From assembly GCA_002025945.1 (NCBI GenBank), contig MWOO01000188.1:1-64000 (forward strand): a stretch of 64,000 bases of DNA. Reading direction: 5' to 3'. The notes below the pieces were generated by a model that was not told where the DNA came from, made no database searches, and saw nothing but the letters and a program-made list of their open reading frames with translations. The translations under genes and the position numbers were made by a program. Below, piece by piece: positions 13,154 to 23,231 of this stretch. This DNA comes from Prochlorococcus sp. HOT208_60m_813O14. Its GTDB lineage: Bacteria > Cyanobacteriota > Cyanobacteriia > PCC-6307 > Cyanobiaceae. The stretch's first letter is position 1. Every line of letters starts with the position of its first letter.

Positions 13154-13270
13154 ATAAGAGCTATAAGTTAAGTTTATGTTCAGATAAAGATTATCATTAT
13201 TGAATGTTTTTGCTTTCTTTATTCTTATTTCTTAACTAAATATTTGTAGAGTTATAAAAAAGAAATTGAT

Positions 13271-14800
13271 TCATAAATTTATTTTCTTAAGAAGAGTTCT
13301 AAAGTCTTTTTTACCAATAATTTTTTCAGCTGCGTTAGCACCACTTGCTGAAACAGCAGGAATTCCAATTCCTGGAAATGTACTTGCACCGCAAGTAAAT
13401 AAATTTTTCACTGGAGTTTTGCAGCCTGGGAAAAGACCTTTTGCTGCAGACAATGCAGGTCCGTAACTACCGCAATAAGTATTGGTGAATTTTTTATGAG
13501 TGATTGGGGTTCCTAGCATCTTTAAATCAATCCTTTCATCTATATCAGGGATAAATTTTCGCACTGCATCAAGGAATATTGAACATCTTTTTTCTTTCAA
13601 ATTTCTATATTCTAATTCCTTTGGATTTAGGTTTTCCCAAATTTCCCAAGGTTCATTTGCAGGAGTATATCCATGAAGAACATGTTTCCCTTTAGGGGCC
13701 ATATTTTTATCTAAAACAGATGGGATTGAAAATACAGCTATATTTCTTTCTGCGGTTATACCTTTTCCCCACTCATCAACATGTATCGCATGTATTGGCA
13801 AATCTTCAAGACCATCCGCATGAAAACCTAGATGTATATGAAGGAAAGAATCACATTTATTAGGGTTCAAGACTTTTGTATTCCATTTTTTTGAAATTTC
13901 ATTAGGAATTAACTTTTTTAAATTCCACACATCGGTATTTGCGACAACAGATTCACAACTAAAACTAGAACCATTATTAAGAGTTATACCTGTTGCTAAA
14001 TTTTTATTGAAGTTAATTGTTTTTACTCTGGAAGAGAGAATTAATTCTCCTCCATTTTTTTTAAATCCATTAATTAAGGCTTTTACGATAGATTCACTAC
14101 CTCCTCTAGGGTATTCAAGGTATGAATTTGGTTCAAACCATTCGTTAAATAAAGTAGCCATCGCAGCTGTATTTGTATCATGCATTGACATACCACTTAT
14201 CAAAAAGCTTAATAAATCAACCCAATTTCTTAGAAAAGGATCATCTAGATGATTATTTACTAAATTTCCAAAACCCTTATTAATTTTTGGTATTTGCTTG
14301 ATATTAGGCAAAAATTTTGAGGATAAATTTATTAGATCTAAGAAATTTATTGATTCGGGAGAAAATGAGAGTAAAGGTATTTCATTTATTATTTTGCTAA
14401 GAGGTTTTATTCCGGAAATAAATGATTCCCATTCTTTAACAGATTTCTCACCTCTCAAAGTTTTAATTATTTGTTTAAAAGGTTCTTCTCCTACATCAAG
14501 ATTAAAATTGCCTTCTGGGACAATTACTTGCCAACCTTTGTATTGAAATAGTTCAACTTCTTCATCAAGTAATTTAAGAATTTGCCCTAAGGGATTAGTT
14601 GTCGGCCATTTGCCTATTCCACTCCATAATGAAGGACCTGATTCGAAAGTGTAACCTTTTCTTTTGAAACTGTGAGCAACACCTCCAGGTTGAGTATGTG
14701 CTTCACATATAAGTACTTTTTTGCCTGATAAAGCAAGAATTGATCCACAGCATAATCCTCCTATTCCACTACCAATTATTACTACATCATATTTATTCAT
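13271..14800 (-). CDS. Phytoene dehydrogenase / carotenoid isomerase (CrtH-like) FAD oxidoreductase
   Basis: DVVIIGSGIGGLCCGSILALSGKKVLICEAHTQPGG Rossmann motif and C-terminal NLFTCGASTFPGIGIPAVSASGANAAEKI. Confidence 0.9.
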   Translation of the reverse strand: MNKYDVVIIGSGIGGLCCGSILALSGKKVLICEAHTQPGGVAHSFKRKGYTFESGPSLWSGIGKWPTTNPLGQILKLLDEEVELFQYKGWQVIVPEGNFNLDVGEEPFKQIIKTLRGEKSVKEWESFISGIKPLSKIINEIPLLSFSPESINFLDLINLSSKFLPNIKQIPKINKGFGNLVNNHLDDPFLRNWVDLLSFLISGMSMHDTNTAAMATLFNEWFEPNSYLEYPRGGSESIVKALINGFKKNGGELILSSRVKTINFNKNLATGITLNNGSSFSCESVVANTDVWNLKKLIPNEISKKWNTKVLNPNKCDSFLHIHLGFHADGLEDLPIHAIHVDEWGKGITAERNIAVFSIPSVLDKNMAPKGKHVLHGYTPANEPWEIWENLNPKELEYRNLKEKRCSIFLDAVRKFIPDIDERIDLKMLGTPITHKKFTNTYCGSYGPALSAAKGLFPGCKTPVKNLFTCGASTFPGIGIPAVSASGANAAEKIIGKKDFRTLLKKINL

Positions 14801-14839
14801 TTAATATTTACTTTACTCTTGTCTGGAAACTAATTCGTT

Positions 14840-14950
14840 TTAGACAAATGTGTTAGTTGAAGTTGTAATACTTAGAACAACAGCTAGGAAAAATATGTAA
14901 GGGACAGCTTTTAAAGGTATGTATCCTTGGTTTTTAGAAATAAAATCCAT
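14840..14950 (-). CDS. Tiny single-TM ORF (36 aa)
   Basis: Manual translation MDFISKNQGYIPLKAVPYIFFLAVVLSITTSTNTFV*. Confidence 0.4.
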   Translation of the reverse strand: MDFISKNQGYIPLKAVPYIFFLAVVLSITTSTNTFV

Positions 14951-15099
14951 TAATTTAGTTACATTATGTAAATATTATAACGAGATCTTGTTCCTTATGT
15001 GTGTCAAAAAATTATTTTTTTGGAAATATATTGAAACAAAGAAATCTTTTTGTAGATATTTTTTGACTTAGAACATTTTTTATGAAGTTATCTTAGTAT

Positions 15100-15609
15100 T
15101 TGATTCTTAGATTAAAATCTATTATGAAACACTTTCCTGATATTAATGAGATAAAACTATTAGAAAAAAATTCTCAAAAAAATGGTAGCGGAATTGTATA
15201 TGAGGATTTGTTAGGAATATGGAAGTTTAAGTATGTATGGGGAAAGGAGTCAGATGAAATCAAAAATATACCCAGTTCTATTCTCCAAGTATTGTCGGCA
15301 AGACTCGAATTAAAAAGTAAAAATAAAGAGGATCAAATAAATTATGAAATAAAAAATTCAATAAATTTCGGATTACTAAATATTACTTTTATAGGTAACG
15401 CAGAATTAAAAGGGCTTAGACCTTTATTGGCTTTTTATTTTGAAGAATTTAAAATCAGTATTAGTAGTTTGCCAATATTTAATAAGGAATTAAAAAAACC
15501 AGAAGATAAGAAAATGCCTTTTTTCTCACTTGTAGGAATTAGCACTAAAGATGATTGGTTATGTGCCCGAGGCAGGGGCGGCGGGCTTGCAATATGGGTT
15601 AAGTCTTAA
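15100..15609 (+). CDS. Conserved hypothetical, PAP/fibrillin-like
   Basis: GLLNITFIGNAELKGLRPLLAFYFEEFKI... and C-terminal DDWLCARGRGGGLAIWVK; probable start at internal ATG (15124). Confidence 0.6.
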   Translation: MILRLKSIMKHFPDINEIKLLEKNSQKNGSGIVYEDLLGIWKFKYVWGKESDEIKNIPSSILQVLSARLELKSKNKEDQINYEIKNSINFGLLNITFIGNAELKGLRPLLAFYFEEFKISISSLPIFNKELKKPEDKKMPFFSLVGISTKDDWLCARGRGGGLAIWVKS

Positions 15610-15610
15610 T

Positions 15611-15826
15611 TTAGTGGTATTCTCCTGGATGGTCTACCTTTCTAACGGTAACTTTATCAACTTTTTGTCCATTAAATCTTAAGAGATCATCTCCTGAAAA
15701 GTCATAACCTAAGCTTTGACCTATTAGGGCTACATCATCCGCTGTGGAGGATGTAGTAACCTGCTCTTTTAAGTCTTCATCAGATTGCATCTTAATTAAA
15801 AATTTTCTTATTTCAGAAAAACTCAT
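15611..15826 (-). CDS. Nif11-domain leader-like peptide
   Basis: IRKFLIKMQSDEDLKEQVTTSSTADDVALIGQSLGYDFSGDDLL matches the Nif11 pattern; no Cys/Ser-rich core after the leader. Confidence 0.7.
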   Translation of the reverse strand: MSFSEIRKFLIKMQSDEDLKEQVTTSSTADDVALIGQSLGYDFSGDDLLRFNGQKVDKVTVRKVDHPGEYH

Positions 15827-15913
15827 TACTAGAAGTTGATTGATGTTAAAGAAATTTATAAAATCTTTTTCTTAGTAAGAACAAGATAAATAGATAATTA
15901 TTATACTATTATT

Positions 15914-16231
15914 ATGACTTACTTATTCCTCTATATAGTTGGCATAGTTTTAATATGGTGGACATATCGTGTTGGTTGGCTTGAGGCTCTCAAAACAGTT
16001 GTTAAAGTTATAGTTCCCTCAGCCCTTATTGTTTTATTTAACATTAAAGCCGGAAGATTACTTTTTAAAAGTCCTTTAGTCGGTTTAATAAGCGCTTTGC
16101 CTACTTCTATTTTTATTTTTAGAGGTTCATTGCCTTTAGTTAGTTATATAAATAACTGGATTGAGAATAAAATAAATAAGTTTGATGATACGGAAGTTAT
16201 AGATACTGATTCTGTGCCTTTAGATGATTAA
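15914..16231 (+). CDS. Conserved membrane protein
   Basis: 105 aa with multiple hydrophobic helices, acidic C-terminus. Confidence 0.6.
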   Translation: MTYLFLYIVGIVLIWWTYRVGWLEALKTVVKVIVPSALIVLFNIKAGRLLFKSPLVGLISALPTSIFIFRGSLPLVSYINNWIENKINKFDDTEVIDTDSVPLDD

Positions 16232-16241
16232 TTTAATTTAA

Positions 16242-16634
16242 TTAATCAAAGCCAAGAAATAATTCTTTGTGTACAACAAGAACATCAAATAGAGTTGTTC
16301 CATGAATAGGACTTAATGGGATTTTATCTATATTCAATGCTTCTGCGCAAATTAAATGAGCATCCCATTTTGTATCGTGATCACTTATTTCTATTGACCA
16401 CTCAATTACTTTTTTAAAATGATCTGGCATCTCCGAACCAATTTTTCTGCAAATTTGACATAGAACTGATAAAAGAGGAGGCTTTGATGGCCTTTTTAAA
16501 TCTTTAATAAGACTAGGCTGTGTAAAAACACTTGTATAGCGGATGTAGTCTATCAATTCATATTCATCTTTAGTAAGAGCTGCTTTATTTAATGCTCTTT
16601 CAAATTCGTCTATTGGGGTTATGGGCCTATCCAA
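16242..16634 (-). CDS. Conserved hypothetical protein
   Basis: 130 aa ORF, MDRPITPIDEFERALNKAALTKDEYELIDYIRYTS. Confidence 0.65.
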   Translation of the reverse strand: MDRPITPIDEFERALNKAALTKDEYELIDYIRYTSVFTQPSLIKDLKRPSKPPLLSVLCQICRKIGSEMPDHFKKVIEWSIEISDHDTKWDAHLICAEALNIDKIPLSPIHGTTLFDVLVVHKELFLGFD

Positions 16635-16638
16635 GATA

Positions 16639-16929
16639 TTAGTTGTTGCTGTTTTCTTTATTTGAAAAATTATTGTTTTCTGAATCTATTTTTTCTTGAT
16701 TAATTTCATAGGTTTGATTGCTTTCTATAGATTTAAGAGATTCATCTTTATCTTCTTCGTTCATAACTTGATCGATTTCATTTTGAAATTCATTCGACGC
16801 TTTTTTAAGACTTTTCAAGGTTTTGCCAAGCTGTTTTCCTAATTCTGGAAGCTTTTTTGGACCAAAAATTAGAAGAGCTAAAATAAGTATTACAGTAACT
16901 TCAGGCAAACCTACACCAAAAATATTCAT
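16639..16929 (-). CDS. tatA: Sec-independent translocase TatA/TatB-like
   Basis: MNIFGVGLPEVTVILILALLIFGPKKLPELGKQLGKTLKSLKKASNEF. Confidence 0.93.
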   Translation of the reverse strand: MNIFGVGLPEVTVILILALLIFGPKKLPELGKQLGKTLKSLKKASNEFQNEIDQVMNEEDKDESLKSIESNQTYEINQEKIDSENNNFSNKENSNN

Positions 16930-17019
16930 AGCTGATAATTATTTAACTAATTAGGAAATATATTATTAAATATAGTCAAATCATGCTAAAATTTCATTCT
17001 TAGAATAGCTTTATTAATA

Positions 17020-17157
17020 TTAAAAAATTTTGAAAAATATTATTGTTATTAATATTCCTTTAAAGAAAACTAACCAAAGTAATTGATAATCACTCAATTT
17101 GAATTTTTTTTGGTACCAATTTATAAGAGTTTTATGTTTATCAATTAATTTTCTCAT
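17020..17157 (-). CDS. Small TM protein (45 aa)
   Basis: Manual translation MRKLIDKHKTLINWYQKKFKLSDYQLLWLVFFKGILITIIFFKIF*. Confidence 0.4.
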   Translation of the reverse strand: MRKLIDKHKTLINWYQKKFKLSDYQLLWLVFFKGILITIIFFKIF

Positions 17158-17335
17158 TTTCACCGAGATTATTTATTACTATCACTTATTTTATCTTAAT
17201 TTCTTTTATTATTGTTTTATAGAAACCCAAGAAACAACTCAAATTAGATTATTCTGTTAAATTTTAATCTTTGTCTTAATTAATTTTTTTCTAAATTATT
17301 GAAACTATTAGCTAAATATCTACTATCTTAAAAAA

Positions 17336-17575
17336 ATGAAGTACTTATTTGTTGTTTTTTACCTATTTCTTCTAATTTATCCAGCTGAAGCCGTTACCAC
17401 AAAAATGTTTAAAGTATTGGATACTTGTGCAAGATATCGACTCGGTGAGATTAATCCTAATGAGGCTATAGAAAAACTAAAATTAAAATTAACGAATTCT
17501 TCCATCAATCAGCCAAAGGAACTAGTAAAAAAATATTGCTCAGTATTTACTCCAAATGAAAAAATTGAATTTTAA
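17336..17575 (+). CDS. Small secreted hypothetical protein
   Basis: Signal-peptide-like MKYLFVVFYLFLLIYPAEA; two Cys. Confidence 0.55.
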   Translation: MKYLFVVFYLFLLIYPAEAVTTKMFKVLDTCARYRLGEINPNEAIEKLKLKLTNSSINQPKELVKKYCSVFTPNEKIEF

Positions 17576-17591
17576 TCTTAGTTATAAATTT

Positions 17592-17726
17592 TTAATTATT
17601 CTTTTTTGAATAATTTTTAGCTTTGTTTTGTATTTCTTTAACTTTTTTAAAATTAGTTATTTTTAAATTGAAAATGACTCCTAAAAAAAGAATAAGAAAT
17701 AAAAAAATATAAATTATTAATTCCAT
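17592..17726 (-). CDS. Small membrane-anchored ORF (44 aa)
   Basis: Manual translation MELIIYIFLFLILFLGVIFNLKITNFKKVKEIQNKAKNYSKKNN*. Confidence 0.35.
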   Translation of the reverse strand: MELIIYIFLFLILFLGVIFNLKITNFKKVKEIQNKAKNYSKKNN

Positions 17727-17876
17727 AATATTGAATTAATAAATTCACCCTAGTTTATTTTAATAATTTTTTAGTATCTTTTAAAACAAAAAAGCTGACT
17801 TTAATATTAGTTATTTTCTTTGAAGGTCACAATAAAAACATTTTAACCTCTAATATGAAGCTTTATAAGAATTATT

Positions 17877-18326
17877 GTGCAGATCGGAGATAAAATTCCA
17901 GAATTTTCTTTACAGGATCAAAATGGAATTAAAAGATCAAATAAGGGATTAAAAAATCCTCTAGTTCTGTTTTTTTATCCAAAAGATGATACGCCGGGTT
18001 GCACTATAGAAGTTTGCGGATTTAGAGATAAATATGACTTATTTAAAGTATTAGGTGCGCAAGTTTGGGGAGTAAGTAATGGAAGTACCTCAAGTCATTT
18101 AGCATTTGCCAATAAAAATAAATTACAATATCCTTTGCTTTGCGATACGAATGACTCTCTTAGAAAAACTTTTAAAGTTCCTAAAGTATTAGGTTTTATG
18201 GATGGTAGGGTAACTTACGTTATCGATCGCAAGGGGATAGTAAGGCATATTTTTAGAGATTTATTGAATGGTCCTGAACACATTAAAGAGGCTATAAGAG
18301 TACTCAAGGAAATTCAAAATCAATAA
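17877..18326 (+). CDS. Thiol peroxidase, BCP/PrxQ family peroxiredoxin
   Basis: VLFFYPKDDTPGCTIEVCGFRD: TPGC peroxidatic Cys with second Cys 5 residues on; GTG start. Confidence 0.95.
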   Translation: MQIGDKIPEFSLQDQNGIKRSNKGLKNPLVLFFYPKDDTPGCTIEVCGFRDKYDLFKVLGAQVWGVSNGSTSSHLAFANKNKLQYPLLCDTNDSLRKTFKVPKVLGFMDGRVTYVIDRKGIVRHIFRDLLNGPEHIKEAIRVLKEIQNQ

Positions 18327-18394
18327 ATAATGATTTACAGAAATATAGATTAGTAAGTTTTGTTTTATTATGATTTTAGCTTTTTTTTAATTTT

Positions 18395-18667
18395 ATGAAG
18401 AAAATGGGAATGCAGGCGGTTGATCTTGCTATTCAAAATGGAGTGGATCTTGACGGTACTCCAATCCCTCAAAAAATGCTAGATCTATATAACAGAATTA
18501 TGGATGAGGAGAATAAAAGACAAAGGAGTGGTGTTAAAAAATCAATGAGAAATAGATGCGTTAAAACTGGTTCTAAGCATTTTGATAAAGAAACATTGAA
18601 TCAATTATTAATAGACTCAGGATGGGAAGGACTAAAAGAAAAGGAAATTTTATTTTTTTATAACTAA
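18395..18667 (+). CDS. Hypothetical protein
   Basis: 90 aa ORF. Confidence 0.5.
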   Translation: MKKMGMQAVDLAIQNGVDLDGTPIPQKMLDLYNRIMDEENKRQRSGVKKSMRNRCVKTGSKHFDKETLNQLLIDSGWEGLKEKEILFFYN

Positions 18668-18758
18668 ATAAAATTTTTTAAATTATTTATTTTAATTTTG
18701 TATTTAAATTAAGAAACTTAGAAAAAATAAAATATTTTCTTATATCTAATTTTTTGCA

Positions 18759-19103
18759 TTATTTAAACCATCCTTTTTTGTCAGATGATAATATTTTCTC
18801 ATTTTCAGTTTTTGTTTTGTTAATTGCTTTTTTGAAAGCCAAGTTAGCTTCTATAACTGTAAAGATAGATATCAAAAAAAGACCAGAGATTCCAATTATT
18901 TGTTCTCTTTGAGAAGGTTCTGAATCACCTTGTAAAAAAAAACCTAAAGCAAACCATGCTGTAGTTGAAGCGATCGTTAAAAAATAGGGTTTCCATCTTC
19001 TTTGATATAAGTAACCGGATCCTAGACCAGGAAGAAAATTTAAAAAAGATCCTACCCAGCCTCTTGAAGATGCAAGTATTTCGTCTTTTGAGAAATAAGA
19101 CAT
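18759..19103 (-). CDS. Conserved small membrane protein
   Basis: MSYFSKDEILASSRGWVGSFLNFLPGLGSGYLYQRRWKPYFLT...; the ORF track starts at an upstream ATG (19160), MSYF judged the more natural start. Confidence 0.6.
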   Translation of the reverse strand: MSYFSKDEILASSRGWVGSFLNFLPGLGSGYLYQRRWKPYFLTIASTTAWFALGFFLQGDSEPSQREQIIGISGLFLISIFTVIEANLAFKKAINKTKTENEKILSSDKKGWFK

Positions 19104-19276
19104 ATTTGTTAGGTGTTTATTAAATGTGAATTTATATAGGCAAAAGAAATTGCAGCGCAAATTACCCAGCTAAAGGGTAAGAACATTCTTATTTTTTCAT
19201 TTTTATTGTTCATTTTTTTATTATGTAAAATATTTTTAAAATCTGTGGATTAATGGATATCTTAAAACTACAAGAA

Positions 19277-19303
19277 TTAAAAAAGACGGTTTTAACCGTC
19301 TTT
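19277..19303 (-). terminator. Intrinsic terminator downstream of 19331-19567
   Basis: AAAGACGGTTTTAACCGTCTTT stem-loop with A-run on + strand (T-run on - strand). Confidence 0.8.
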
Positions 19304-19330
19304 GGAAAAAGTAAATTCTCTAAAAATAAA

Positions 19331-19567
19331 TCATTTATTTTTTGAGGCAGAGAGTTGTTTAAGTTCTTTCTTTACTTCTTTTTCTCTCTCTACAAGATGT
19401 TTTAGTTGAGCTTTAAAAGCATCTTCAAGTCTTACTTTTTGTGTTGTAATTTCATCAAGTTCTTCTTGATGTTGGTTTTTCTTTAACTCCTTCATTTCAC
19501 TATCTGAAATAACATATACTGGACGATATGAAGGTGCTTCAAAAAGAAGATCAAACATTGAATACAT
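19331..19567 (-). CDS. Coiled-coil hypothetical protein
   Basis: 78 aa, charged and helical (VRLEDAFKAQLKHLVEREKEVKKELKQL). Confidence 0.6.
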   Translation of the reverse strand: MYSMFDLLFEAPSYRPVYVISDSEMKELKKNQHQEELDEITTQKVRLEDAFKAQLKHLVEREKEVKKELKQLSASKNK

Positions 19568-19770
19568 AAGTGACCTTTGAATTAGTACAAATCTAATATC
19601 TGATAATGCTTAAATTTATGAAAGGATAAATACCGAAAATATTGATACGGCAAATACACCGAATTTCGGTTTACATAACATAACCGCCCAGTATTTACCG
19701 ATCTAATTTTTAAGTTATGTTTTAAAGTATTAAAGATGATTCTAAAAATCTAAATTATTAACAACTAAAA

Positions 19771-20199
19771 ATGGATTTAAAAATTACTAAAACATTAGTA
19801 ATCCCATCCAACGAAATTAAGTGGCGATTTTCCAGATCCTCCGGTCCTGGAGGGCAAAATGTAAATAAAATTGAAAGTAGAGTTGAGCTTATTTTTAATT
19901 TAGAAGATTCAAAAGTCTTAAATGATTATCAGAAAGAAATTCTAAAGATAAAATTGAGAAAAAAATTAGTAAATAATAGCTTACGTTTAGCTGTTCAAGA
20001 ACATAGAAATCAATTATTAAATAGGCAGCTAGCCTTAATTAAATTTGGTTTAATCATAAAAAATGCTTTAAATAAACCATTTAAATTAAGAAAATCTACA
20101 CAGCCTACTAAAGCATCTCAAAAGAAAAGAGTTGAGGTTAAGAAAAAACGTGGCGAATTGAAAAAAAGTAGACAAAAAGAAAAAACATATCAAATATGA
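19771..20199 (+). CDS. arfB: Peptidyl-tRNA hydrolase ArfB-like / class-I RF domain protein
   Basis: RFSRSSGPGGQNVNKIESRVEL GGQ motif and basic C-terminal tail KASQKKRVEVKKKRGELKKSRQ. Confidence 0.9.
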   Translation: MDLKITKTLVIPSNEIKWRFSRSSGPGGQNVNKIESRVELIFNLEDSKVLNDYQKEILKIKLRKKLVNNSLRLAVQEHRNQLLNRQLALIKFGLIIKNALNKPFKLRKSTQPTKASQKKRVEVKKKRGELKKSRQKEKTYQI

Positions 20200-20256
20200 C
20201 TAAACTAAATAAATATTTCCCTTGCAAATTGCAATCAAAGCATATGATAAATTTAT

Positions 20257-20520
20257 TTGCATTTTGTTTTATTGAATTCAAATAATGATTTCTGGCTAAT
20301 TGACTCTAATTTTGTAGGGGTGATGCGTTTCTACAAAGATAAAAATATTTCTTATAAATCTAGTGATTATATGTTTATTGAAGAAGGTATCATTATGGGA
20401 ATTCATGGAGAAAATCCTCCATTAATGAAAACTAGAAAAAAAATTGTTATTGAAGAAGCAAGATTATTATGGCAAAAATTGTTAAATGAAGGTTGGCAAA
20501 AAACGAATAAAAAATGGTGA
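20257..20520 (+). CDS. DUF1651-family protein, paralog of 31875-32141
   Basis: FWLIDSNFVGVMRFYKDKN...YMFIEEGIIMGIHGENPPLMKTRKKIVIEEARLLWQKLLNEGWQKTNKKW. Confidence 0.75.
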   Translation: MHFVLLNSNNDFWLIDSNFVGVMRFYKDKNISYKSSDYMFIEEGIIMGIHGENPPLMKTRKKIVIEEARLLWQKLLNEGWQKTNKKW

Positions 20521-20552
20521 CAAAAGTTTAATTTTAAAACCTTTTTAAAGTT

Positions 20553-21422
20553 TTAATTAAAACTTCTAATTTTCTTCTTAACGCTTAATAAATAAAAACA
20601 ACAAAAAATAATTATTAAAGATATTCCAACTATTCCACCAAGAGGATTTGGATTTATAGTCCCAGGCCCGACCAACCATTTAGGAGAATCTTTTGAGATA
20701 TCTAATAAGCCATTATTTGTGATAAACCATAAACCAACGAGGCCTCCATGTAATCCAATACATCCCCACAAAGAATTCTTGTTTTTTAATCTTATAAGAG
20801 ATAACAAAATACCAAGTAAAAATAATCCTGTAAGTATACTCAGCATCTCCCAAAAGGGTAAATCAAATCCAATATGTACGATACTAAAAATTAATGATTG
20901 CGTTATTATTGCTTTTTTTAGTCCAAATTGTTTTTTTAATTCCTCCAGCAGCCAGCCTCTAAAAATAAGTTCTTCTGCAAAACCAACTCCTATTATTAGA
21001 ATTATTGCATTTGCAAATATATCTGGAGATATTTCTCCAATCCAATATCCCCATTCTGTTCTGATAAGTGGAATAACAATTAGAGATATCAAAATTAGTG
21101 ATAGTAAAAAACCCATTAGAAAATAGAAAATCAAATCTCTATTTCTATCAATTTTTTTAATTCCAACTAATATCCAAGTATTTTTAAGACCCCATCTAAT
21201 TTCAAACCATTTTGGTAGCGAAAAAATGAATATTAAGAAAGTAAAAATTGTTCCTATTAATGAAACACTTTCTTTACTTACACCAAATAAAAGAATTGGA
21301 GTTGCTAAGAGCCAGCCAAATAAATATAAAAAAGGTATAAATATAACTAAAGATATAAATTTTGGCCTAAAAAAAAGTAATCTATAATATATATTTTTTA
21401 ATATTTTAAAAATAATATTCAT
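20553..21422 (-). CDS. CPBP-family intramembrane metalloprotease (CAAX/Abi)
   Basis: GFAEELIFRGWLLEEL ... SLIFSIVHIGF, EExxxR and HxxxF-type motifs; many TM. Confidence 0.88.
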   Translation of the reverse strand: MNIIFKILKNIYYRLLFFRPKFISLVIFIPFLYLFGWLLATPILLFGVSKESVSLIGTIFTFLIFIFSLPKWFEIRWGLKNTWILVGIKKIDRNRDLIFYFLMGFLLSLILISLIVIPLIRTEWGYWIGEISPDIFANAIILIIGVGFAEELIFRGWLLEELKKQFGLKKAIITQSLIFSIVHIGFDLPFWEMLSILTGLFLLGILLSLIRLKNKNSLWGCIGLHGGLVGLWFITNNGLLDISKDSPKWLVGPGTINPNPLGGIVGISLIIIFCCFYLLSVKKKIRSFN

Positions 21423-21507
21423 ATTAAAATATTATTATGATTGGATGGATTGAAAAATTAAAAAACATAATCTTTGAAAATTAATAATATTTAATTATCT
21501 ATTTAAT

Positions 21508-22341
21508 TTAATTTATAATTGTTTCTTTTGGTAAAAGTATACGTTTCTCTTTAATCGAGAAATTAGATGGCACTAAAAATTCTTTTTTTGAATTTGATAA
21601 AAAAGATGCCCACCAAGAGAAAGTACTATTGCTCAAAATTGCAAATTTTGCAGATCTTATTACATTAAAATCATTTTGAATAGAATCTGATTTCGTAATA
21701 GATATTTGCAAATCTGGTAAACATTTTTTGAGTTCTTTAATAACCTGTTTACCGTATCTTTTATCTTCTGCAACAACTATAAAAGTATTTAAGCCTTTTG
21801 CGAGAGCGTATTCTATTGATTTTTTGTAAAAATTTAATTTGCATATATTTAAGTTTTTTATTGAAAGAAAGTCTCCACCCCTTATATGAATTACTACATT
21901 TTGATTACACAAATCTTGCTTATAATTATTTAATATAATTGGCTTTAATTTCAATATGCTGAATAATGAATTGAGTTCTCTATAGTTCCAATATTGATTG
22001 AAATAACCGTCCATAAATAAAAATTTTTGACTTAAGAAATTAGATTTGTGATAATTAAAGTTTCTATCATTTATTCCAACTAAAGGCAAAAAACTCCCAA
22101 ACCTTAATCCTGCAGAACTTCTAGCAAAAAACTTAGTTAATAAATTAAGTTTTCTGGAATTATCAAAATATAGCCAATCAGGAACTTCAAAAATAGTCTT
22201 TAAACAATTAACTCTTTTGGGGACATGAATTTCTCCTAAGAAAGAAATAATAACTTTTTCTTTTGGGCGTCTAAATTTAAGTAATGCTGCAGTCTGAAAT
22301 AATTGATTACCCAAACCCCCTACCATTCTTGAATAAAGCAT
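21508..22341 (-). CDS. Glycosyltransferase family 11 (alpha-1,2-fucosyltransferase-like)
   Basis: MVGGLGNQLFQTAA, VVIHIRGGDF, LSNSTFSWWASFL: GT11 signature motifs. Confidence 0.9.
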   Translation of the reverse strand: MLYSRMVGGLGNQLFQTAALLKFRRPKEKVIISFLGEIHVPKRVNCLKTIFEVPDWLYFDNSRKLNLLTKFFARSSAGLRFGSFLPLVGINDRNFNYHKSNFLSQKFLFMDGYFNQYWNYRELNSLFSILKLKPIILNNYKQDLCNQNVVIHIRGGDFLSIKNLNICKLNFYKKSIEYALAKGLNTFIVVAEDKRYGKQVIKELKKCLPDLQISITKSDSIQNDFNVIRSAKFAILSNSTFSWWASFLSNSKKEFLVPSNFSIKEKRILLPKETIIN

Positions 22342-22436
22342 TTTTCAAAACTGAATAAAATTAATTAAGAAAAAAATTTTTAGATATTTTTTCTCTTGAA
22401 ACATTATATAATCATAAGTTGTTATCAATTTTTTAA

Positions 22437-23204
22437 TTGGGAAAAGAGATTGATTTTAAAGAAAATAAAAAATATCTATTTAATATTATTGTTCCAGTTT
22501 TTAATGCAGAAAAGTATATAGAAAAATGTCTTAGTTCAATTATTAAGCAAACATATAAGAATTTTCAAGTTAAAGTAATTGATGATTGTTCTACTGATTC
22601 TTCTTATGAATTAGCATCAGAAATATGTACTAATTATAAGAATTTTAGAATTAGCAAAAATCCAAGGCGTTTAGGTTCATTAAATAATATTGATGAATTG
22701 CTCGGTTTAGATATAAACGAACCCTCAAAGACCATTGATATTTTAGTGGATGGAGATGACTACCTATATAGTGGCGATGTTCTAAATATTCTTTATGAAA
22801 AGTATGTAGATACTGATTGTTTAATTACTTATGGTTCACATTTATCATCTAAAGGAGTTCAAGGAAAAAAATATCCTAAGTTAATAAGAAAGTTTAACTT
22901 ATATCGAAAATACTTTTGGTATGCATCTCATCTAAAAACATTCAGACATGATTTATGGCTTTCAGTTAATAAAAAAGATTTATTAAATCAAAATGGCCAA
23001 TATTTTTCAGTCGCATCAGATTTGGCATTAATGTTCCCAATGTTAGAGATGGCAGGAAATCGTCAAGAGTTCGTTAAAGATATTTTGTATGTATATAATG
23101 ACAAAAATCCTATAAGTGATCATAAAATTAGAAGGAAAGATCAAATATTAGCTGCAAAAGAAATAAGACAAAAAAAGATATACAAGAAAAAAAATTTTAT
23201 ATAG
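22437..23204 (+). CDS. Glycosyltransferase family 2
   Basis: FNIIVPVFNAEKYIEKCLSSIIKQTYKNFQVKVIDDCSTDSS ... ILVDGDDYL; TTG start. Confidence 0.9.
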   Translation: MGKEIDFKENKKYLFNIIVPVFNAEKYIEKCLSSIIKQTYKNFQVKVIDDCSTDSSYELASEICTNYKNFRISKNPRRLGSLNNIDELLGLDINEPSKTIDILVDGDDYLYSGDVLNILYEKYVDTDCLITYGSHLSSKGVQGKKYPKLIRKFNLYRKYFWYASHLKTFRHDLWLSVNKKDLLNQNGQYFSVASDLALMFPMLEMAGNRQEFVKDILYVYNDKNPISDHKIRRKDQILAAKEIRQKKIYKKKNFI

Positions 23205-23231
23205 AAACTTTAATTTATTAAGAATTTGATT

